Shown here: positions 57,165-64,000 of the stretch, one piece after another | Position numbering within the stretch: the stretch's first letter is position 1 | How the letters are laid out: each line of letters opens with the position of its first letter | Source: Oscheius onirici | Taxonomy: Eukaryota; Nematoda; Chromadorea; Rhabditida; Rhabditidae | Direction: 5' to 3' | DNA: 64,000 nt | NCBI GenBank assembly: GCA_932521025.1 | Contig: OW051469.1 | Coordinates: 7,142,398-7,206,397, forward strand | The notes under the pieces: generated by a model | Databases searched by the model: none | Seen by the model: the letters and a program-made list of their open reading frames with translations, nothing else | What the model was told of the DNA's origin: nothing | Made by a program: the position numbers and the translations under genes

Positions 57165-58764
57165 ATGGGACTTGGACGTCGCTCGGATCGTCACGAGGAG
57201 CCGCGTCCTATCCGCGTTGAGGACAGCGAAGAATTCAACTATGCCGAGTGAGTCAAAAAGTAGTTTCTACTAATTTTTGTACGAATCTGTCATGAGATGT
57301 TACATAGCTCAATTTTGCTTAAATGTTCTTAAAAATATAAAATCTCGTATCTCTGAGGCTGGCATCAACCTATTTGTCTGAAACAGTCGAGAAACTGTCG
57401 TACATTGACTGGAAAACAAGCTCGTATTCAGAAACAGAGAAAGTCTAAACACTCTCTTGCAGCTACGACTTGTCGGAAAGTGGCGATGAGGCCCAGTCTG
57501 CTGAGGCCCGAACCTCCCGCTCGAGAAAGAATAAGGAGCGAAGGACTGAAAGAAAGTCAGTATTCTTTACCAAAAGTTCTGACTCGGTTCCTCTAGACTA
57601 AAAAAGTTGGTTGATGGAGTGGAGACTGATGGCATCCGCATCAAGAACAACATGGGTGCCCGAAAGCATCGGCGTCTTGAGAACGGTTAGAACATCGTTC
57701 ACTTTTTGAGAGATTTTGTTCCTTCAGTCCGTCTTTTGCTCTCCTACACGGATCGCGACGATATCTGTCTGGATTTCTCCGATCTGGTCCCGAGAACCAT
57801 CACCGCCTTTGAGAAGCTTCTGTCCGAGAAGGAGAACATGCGGGTAGGAATATTTGAAGCTTGAATGGAAAGGATTCTGTTCAGAAATGGAACGAGTTTA
57901 TTGAGAAGGACGAAGAGGAACAGAGAGAGATTCTGGAGACTGGTGTCTGGATCAGTCACGAAAACGACGACCACCAGAAGGAATGGTTTGTCGTCGGAGG
58001 AAAGACAACTCCGAGACGGAAGAACGAGGACGAGAGAAAGCGTATGTTCTATCGAAACTCAGTATTAATTATACTTTCAGATCACCCCGCTTACTCGGCC
58101 AGAGTCTGCTTCGAACAGCTTGAGAAGAAGACTAAGAAACTGCTAACTGAACGGCATCTACCATGGGGATTCGTGGTTTTCGTTGAGAAGCAACTGAGAG
58201 ACTTTTTCTCAGCCGATTCGGATGGAATATACGTTGGGAACTACGAGTGTTCTCTACAAAGAGCCCTACTACATGCTGTGGCTCAGTACCTCAGACTGAG
58301 CTCCAAGAGTGAGTATAAGAGGATGGATAACAGACCGTCTTTTGAATAGAGAATGGATAACAGAAACAGGCAAGAAGTCACGGTAGGTATGTAAAAAGTA
58401 GATAGACGGAGACAAGGAGACAGAACAGCTGATCAGTAGAGAGACTTGACAAACTTCCAGAAATCAAAGAGTACAGAGACAAAGAGAGACCATGATGTAC
58501 TTTTTCCCCTCCAGACTGTGACTTTGATCTCACTCCCTTATCTTATCACTAAACTTTGTCCTATTTCCAGGTTCGACGGACTCTTCGAGCCAGACCCGCA
58601 TAACAGAAGTCCGTAACGGTCGAGCCTTTTTCATTCCACCTCGGATGGAACTTGTCCCATACCTATCTTCTCTCCGTTCCGAACCTTTGGACTATGTCCC
58701 CTGGGTACCGGAAGAAGACCAGGGAGAAAACTCTGATGACAGCTTCGATCAGTGCAGCCAGTAG
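57165..58764 (+). CDS. R3HDM4-like protein (R3H domain)
   Basis: R3H domains bind single-stranded nucleic acid; the cellular role of R3HDM4 is not established. The start ATG at 57165 opens MGLGRRSDRHEEPRPIRVED. Several exons follow, with stop at 58762-58764. Matching blocks to vertebrate R3HDM4: ARKHRRLENVRLLLSY, WNEFIEKDEEEQREILE, HPAYSARVCFEQLEKKTKKL, LRDFFSADSDGIYVGNYE and LLHAVAQYLRLSSKS, then AFFIPPRMELVPYL. The N-terminal third is charged and probably disordered; the tail is acidic. The family call rests on the order and spacing of these blocks. Confidence 0.88.
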
Positions 58765-59661
58765 AAGCCATGTGTTACACACTTGGTGTTTGTCAAGAGG
58801 GAGAGTCAGTTTTTCTTATTTTTGCCTCTATTTCTCTGGGAGAGTATAGTAGCTATCTGTCAGGGCTTTTTCTCGTATTTCCTTCTCTTTCCATGAGCAT
58901 TTTACTGCCACAAATAAATAATGTTAACTTATGTATTGATTTCGGAGAGAGTTGTGGAAGAATTATCGATTCCGAGCAACCTGGCTTCATAATTTGGCTG
59001 AGAAAAGCAACAGCTTTCGGTCCGATTCGCGTACTTTGTCCGCAACGGTTGCATCCTACGTCATTCCATGTGATCCACGCGGCCTGGTTTCCGACCCCGC
59101 CTCTTGCGTACTTTGCACCCCTCTCGACGGCCTCTGTCCCCTCCGTGTGTCTTTTAAATCCGTTCAGTCGGCGGCTCAGTCTGTCTCATCAAGCTTCATT
59201 TCTTGTGAGTTAAATACTGAGATTTTTGAGCAAAAATGAAAGACTCTTTCGGGAATTGAACTCTCGAACTGAAAAATACAAAACAAACAACTTGACACTG
59301 AACCATTGGTTCGTGATCAACATTGTTTTAAGTTCAGTAGACAGTAAAACTATTTGTTTACTTGATATTTTAGCAGAATAAAGACCAAGTGCAGGTAAAC
59401 AAAAGACGCAAACACCGTCTCTCCTTCGAGACTTTTATCAGTGTTCAGAGGTAGCAAACTTCCTGATAAAGTCACGAGCTTTTGAATTGTTTAAACTTCT
59501 ATTTTTGTCTTTTGAATTTCACTTTTCAACTTTCAAAAGCAAAGTGTCTCTTCCAAGACGCTTGTCTAGGTTCTTTCTCCAAGCTTTTTATAAAATTCTT
59601 CTTTTCAGTTATTTGTTGTGCCGAGACCGTCCTTCTTCTAGCCTAAAAGAGCTCCAACGAG
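58765..59661. other. Intergenic region before CPT1
   Basis: About 900 bp without a supported gene. AAATAAATAATG near 58911 probably ends the R3HDM4-like transcript. A B-box-like GGGAATTGAACTC near 59250 is too isolated to call a tRNA. Confidence 0.5.
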
Positions 59662-62600
59662 ATGGCTGAGGCTCACGCCGCTGCCGCCCTTTCCTTCTCA
59701 GGTACGATTCTCTCTTTTTGTTTTTGTTCGGGAAGGAAAAACAGCAGCTGTTTACATCCGGGTCTTCCTCTGGTTGCAAGCAAGCAGACGACAAAGGTAG
59801 TCGGCCTTGATCCAACTGACCGTTTGGAAAACTCGGTCGGGCAGTTGACCACACGTATGTCTCCCAATTTTGGCGGGGAGAAAACAATAACAGAACTGTG
59901 AGATGTAGTCTTTGAGATGTTCTGGAGGAGACCCATGTCCGTCTTTGAAACAGTATTGATCCTTCTGGACCATTTGCAGTGAAAACTGACTGACAATCTT
60001 TTTGGCCAAATTCCAATTGTGTGGTGTTCTGGAAGGTTGCCACTGTGTCCCTTCAAAACATCGCTATTCATCTCAAAAAGAAGGGTTCTGAGAAACAGGA
60101 GTTGCGTTCGTTGACTAGCGCTCTAACACAATTTTCTAGACTTTTTGCCTGAACAATTCTCTTAGAAGATGTCGCGTTTGAACTTTGAACCAACAACTGA
60201 GCAGATTATCTAGAAAGAAGGAACACTCATAGACACGCATAGAAAACCAAAAAACCATTTAAGTAAATTACAATTTCAGTGACCCACGATGGCGTCTCTG
60301 TCAGCTACGACCAGGAGCTGCTTCGCGACATCTGGCATGCCTTCCAGCGTGGCTACAAGAAGCGCGTGGCCCGATTCAAGAACAACTTCACGGCCGGAAT
60401 GTACCCGGCGAACAGCATCACCGTCGTCACTGTCGTAGCAGCTGTCGCCTTCTTCTCCGTCTTCAAACACGACATTTCTTTCGGAATTCTACCCTTCATC
60501 CAATACTACGTCCTTCACTTCATTTTTGGGTAAGTCTTTCTTTCTTTTTCTTTGAATAAACTTCCTTTCAGTGATGGTATCATTGGACAGACGTTGTCCG
60601 TAGTTCTAGCCGGAGGTCTGCTCTGGTTCGTTCTGGTTCAGACGCTCCGCTTCAGTATCAAGGCTATGTTGACTTACAAGGGCTGGATGTACGAGGAGGT
60701 CGGCAAGCCCGTATCCAGTCCCACGAAGCTCTGGTTCGGCATCCTGCACTTTATCGCTCGTTTCGATCCAATGATGCATTCGTTCCAAGGAGCACTTCCT
60801 CATCTGCCACTGCCCTCGTTGGACGAGACTGTCGCCAAGCATCTGCTCTCGATGAAGCCGATTCTGAGCGAAGAAGAGTATAAGGAGCTTGAGTTCTTGT
60901 CCGAGCGTTTCCGCAAAGGAGTCGGTCGTCGTCTGCAGCGATATCTGATTTTGAAGAGTTGGATGAGCACAAACTACGTGACTGACTGGTGGGAGGAATT
61001 CGTCTACATGAGACAGCGCAGTCCGATCATGATCAACAGCAACTACTACGGCTTTGTAAGTTTTCCTCACTTTCCTTTTCCTTTTGCTTGTCGCATGTTT
61101 TGTGTTTATCATTATCTATTTTTTACTGATTCAATCTCTTACAGGACTCTATGAATTGTCACCCGACTACGCACCAGGGAGCTCGTGCTGCCAACATTAC
61201 CTACTGTTCTCTTCTTTTCCGTCGTATGGTAGAACGCCAAGAAGTCTCGCCGGTAAGTCATTCACTATATAATTTTCGAATCCTCTCCTCTTCCAGTTCT
61301 CGATCGCTCCCAGGACCAAGGTTCCCTTCTGCACGATGCAGTATGAGCGTCTCTTCAACAGCTGTCGCGTTCCGGGAGAAGAAGTCGACCGATTCCTGGT
61401 CTGGCAGGACGCCAAACACGTGGCCGTCTACTCTCGTGGCTGCTGGTTCAAAGTCATCGTTCACAATGGAAAGAGACTCTTGGAGCCGGTCGAGCTGCAA
61501 GTCCAATTTGACGCGATTCTGAACTCGAGTGCTCAGCCGTCGGTTGGAGAGAAGCATCTGGCTGCCTTGACTGCCGGTGACCGCAAGCCATGGGCTGAAA
61601 TCCGTCGTGCTCACTTCCGTTCCGGCGTCAATCGTATCAGTCTGAACGACATTGAACGAGCTGCCTTTGTGGTCATTCTGGACGAGGAGGAACAGAGCTA
61701 CGACCCGGCCGATCCTTCGAAGATGGACCGCTGGGCACACAATTTGCTCCACGGAAAGGGCTATGATCGCTGGTTTGACAAGTCCTTCAACATTATCATC
61801 TCGAAGAATGGTCGCGTTGGAAGCAATACCGAGCACAGTTGGGGAGATGCTGCTGTCACTGCCCACTTCCAGGAATGGGTCTTCATTCGGGATGCCATCT
61901 TCGTCGGATACAAAGAGGACGGAACTTGTAAGGGAGAGCCCAATATTATCATTCAGCCCGAGAAGCTCAAGTGGGACATTCCTCAGCCTGCCTTGGTATG
62001 ACATCTCTTAGTTTTTGAGTACAAGGTCCATTTTAGGAGCAGATCGAACGCTCTCTAGCCGTTGCCAACGAGCTGATTGACGACGTCGAAATGGCTCTGC
62101 TTGTCTGGAAGGACTGGGGCAAGGGATTCATCAAGAAGCTCAAAGTCTCCCCAGATGCCTTCCTCCAGATGTGTCTTCAGCTGACCTACTACAAGAATCA
62201 GGGCAAATTCTCTCTGACCTACGAAGCCTCGATGACGCGTCTCTACCGTGAAGGACGAACGGAAACTGTGCGCAGTTGTACCGTCGAGGCTGCTGAATTC
62301 GTCAAACGGATGGTCAATTCCAAGGCCACTGTGAGTTTTTATTTTCAAATCTAACAAAATTTATGAGGGGTATATAGTCTGTAACCCATATTATATAAAA
62401 GATCTCTTACCTGTAGTCTGTGAGGAATTCGTGACCGTTGGAAGTTATAGTTGATACTTTGGCAGAATAGGAATTTACGATCCACTGGACAGAGTCTGGA
62501 AATTGCACAGCGTGCTTGAAAAAAGGGACAGATAACCGGAAAGAGAAGATGGTTGGAGTCGTGAGTGCAATGAATGGGGACGAGAATGGTCGTTTTGGGG

Positions 62601-63124
62601 ATTAGTCATTGGGCGTCACATGCGTAAACTATAAACATCATGCGGCTGCATAAATCTTCAATTTTCAGAGAGAGTCTCGCCTGGAAGCTCTGAGAACGGC
62701 TTGTACGCGTCATCAGGATCTGTATCGCGATGCGATGTGTGGCAAAGGAATCGACCGTCATCTCTTCTCGCTCTACGTCATCAAGCGCTATCTGGAAGAG
62801 GAGTCGCCCTTCTTCGACAAGATCTTCCCTCCGACCTATCTGCTGTCAACCAGTCAGACGCCGTTGAATCAGTGCGACGGGGACAAGAGTCATCTTTCGG
62901 CTAACGCAAAGCAGGATCTCATCTCGGCTGGCGGTGGTTTTGGTCCGGTCGCTGACAGAGGCTACGGAGTCTCGTATATTGTGGCCGGAGAAGATCAAAT
63001 CACCTTCCACATCTCGAGCAAGCGATCGGCGGACAACACGAGTTCCAAGGTCTTCCGAGAGGAGTTGACCCGCTCGCTGCAAGAGATGCACGCCCTCTTT
63101 GTCGACAACAAATCTAAACAATAA
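59662..63124 (+). CDS. cpt-1: Carnitine O-palmitoyltransferase 1
   Basis: CPT1 on the outer mitochondrial membrane makes acylcarnitine from long-chain acyl-CoA, the entry step for beta-oxidation. Exon 1 (59662-59701) gives MAEAHAAAALSFS, aligning with the vertebrate CPT1 start MAEAH. Two membrane segments follow (SITVVTVVAAVAFFSVF and TLSVVLAGGLLWFVLVQTL). Family blocks are intact: KSWMSTNYVTDWWEEFVYMR, MINSNYYGFDS, HLAALTAGDRKPWAE, LLHGKGYDRWFDKSF. The catalytic His lies in NTEHSWGDA. KFSLTYEASMTRLYREGRTE, GIDRHLFSLYV, STSQTP and GGGFGPVADRGYGVSYI follow. It is full length, about 780 residues. Introns 1 and the one near 62335-62668 are the longest. Confidence 0.97.
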
Positions 63125-63636
63125 AAATTTCATAGCTTTTGTCCATACCTCCATCCTCTTTCATATTTACCCGAAAATGAAAAACGCGGGTCCCCATTGT
63201 CTCTCCGTTTCTGGTACTTCCCTCTCTACCCATTATATGACTACCAATTGCATTGATTCAGACTGGTCATTGTTTGCTTTTTAGTCTAGTTTCTTGTTAT
63301 AACTTTGCAGTTGTTGTGTATGTAGCCATTCGGGCATAATAAAGTGTTCATTTTCTGAACTCTTGGGACCCGAGCTCCTAAACTCGTAAACTGTCGAAAC
63401 TTTAACTAGCATTTATCTATTAAAAGGATCCGCTCGACAACTCCTTTCAGCTAGTTCAGGTGTTGAACGGTAAAACCTGTAGTGTCGACATGTCTGCAAT
63501 ATTGCGTCAAGAGGCTGAGCTGAGCTAGATTGTCCGAAAACCACAAGACTTTCTTCGACACATACGCCTATTTTCGTCTAAAACTTGAAAATATTTCAGT
63601 TCCTGGTAATTAATCCTTTTATTTTCAGCTAGAAGA
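63125..63636. other. Intergenic: CPT1 3' flank and ALKBH7 5' flank
   Basis: About 510 bp. AATAAA near 63339 fits CPT1 polyadenylation. ATTTTCAG about 10 bp before the ALKBH7 ATG fits a trans-splice acceptor. Confidence 0.5.
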
Positions 63637-64000
63637 ATGCTCCTCAGCCACCGATTGAGTTCGCTCAACCATTTTCACAACTTGAGCAAGTGGCCGACGG
63701 AAGTTCTAGCAGCAGCAGTATCTAGCTGCTCCGTCACGCCGAATTTTATCAGCGAAGATGAGGAAAAACATGTGTTGGCAGAAGTGGAGCCGCATATGAA
63801 GCGATTGCGTTACGAAAAGAGTCACTGGGACGATGTAAGTTCGTTTTCTTGCTTAAAATTATTCTTTTCTTTAGGCAATTCATCTGTATCGTGAACGTGA
63901 GCAGCGAACGTGGAGTGAAATGAGCGAGAAGATCTTACAACGAGTAAGGTTCGTCGTTTACTCACCGAACTAACGATTCTTCTCTTAGAGAGACGTCTTT
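63637..64000 (+). CDS. alkbh7: ALKBH7-like mitochondrial dioxygenase, 5' part
   Basis: ALKBH7 is a mitochondrial Fe(II)/2-oxoglutarate-dependent AlkB-family protein linked to programmed necrosis and fatty-acid metabolism. The start ATG at 63637 opens a basic, Ser/Leu-rich presequence (MLLSHRLSSLNHFHNL) that fits mitochondrial import. The next segment (LAEVEPHMKRLRYEKSHWDD, joined to AIHLYREREQRTWSEM and then EKILQRV) matches the ALKBH7 N-terminal block RYEYDHWDAAIHGFRE. The gene is cut by the right edge before the catalytic HxD..H core, so activity cannot be judged. Confidence 0.88.

Noticed and set aside
59240..59330. tRNA-like B box before CPT1
   Set aside because: Only one box resembles a tRNA and no cloverleaf can be drawn.

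Overview
The window looks like nuclear DNA of a nematode. The evidence: introns are very short (mostly 31-50 bp) with TTTCAG-type acceptors; several start codons sit just downstream of an acceptor-like site with no visible upstream exon, as expected for spliced-leader trans-splicing; one gene encodes a DB module, a cysteine-rich domain best known from nematodes; and a PERIOD homologue has the LIN-42 layout (PAS, SYQ, LT). I cannot name the species. Gene models were built by hand from reading-frame continuity and splice-site phase. Every stated exon set keeps frame, but exon edges may be off by a base or so, and 5' ends are the least certain part.

Layout, left to right: a FAF1/UBXN-3-like gene (-, cut by the left edge); an unrecognised two-module RING-like zinc protein (+); a transposon island at about 3.9-7.5 kb made of three foldback elements and a decayed Tigger/pogo element with TA target duplications; an ING3-like PHD protein (-); a gap of about 3.6 kb; a secreted Gln-rich DB-module protein (+) with a small CaaX-box gene nested antisense in its first intron; prohibitin-2 (-); PUS10 (+); topoisomerase III beta (+); an OTX-type K50 homeobox gene (+) with a 9-residue tandem repeat at its C terminus; and a LIN-42/PERIOD homologue (-).

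The middle third (32-51 kb) looks empty in a plain ORF view. It holds a small type I membrane protein, a short inverted-repeat transposon with a perfect 8-bp target duplication, tRNA-like repeats, and the dispersed 5' exons of a RAP1GAP-type gene, including a GoLoco exon and at least two alternative first exons. After RAP1GAP come spermidine synthase (-), an R3HDM4-like protein (+), carnitine palmitoyltransferase 1 (+) and the start of ALKBH7 (+, cut by the right edge).

Most genes are unrelated housekeeping or signalling genes, so no single pathway joins them. Links that can be argued: PUS10 and TOP3B are 131 bp apart on one strand (possible operon); PHB2 and PUS10 share a 290-bp divergent promoter; CPT1, ALKBH7 and PHB2 are all mitochondrial. 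By memory, several orthologues lie on C. elegans chromosome II, and spermidine synthase, CPT1 and ALKBH7 are close neighbours there. I found no CRISPR array, rRNA, intact tRNA gene or bacterial-type system.
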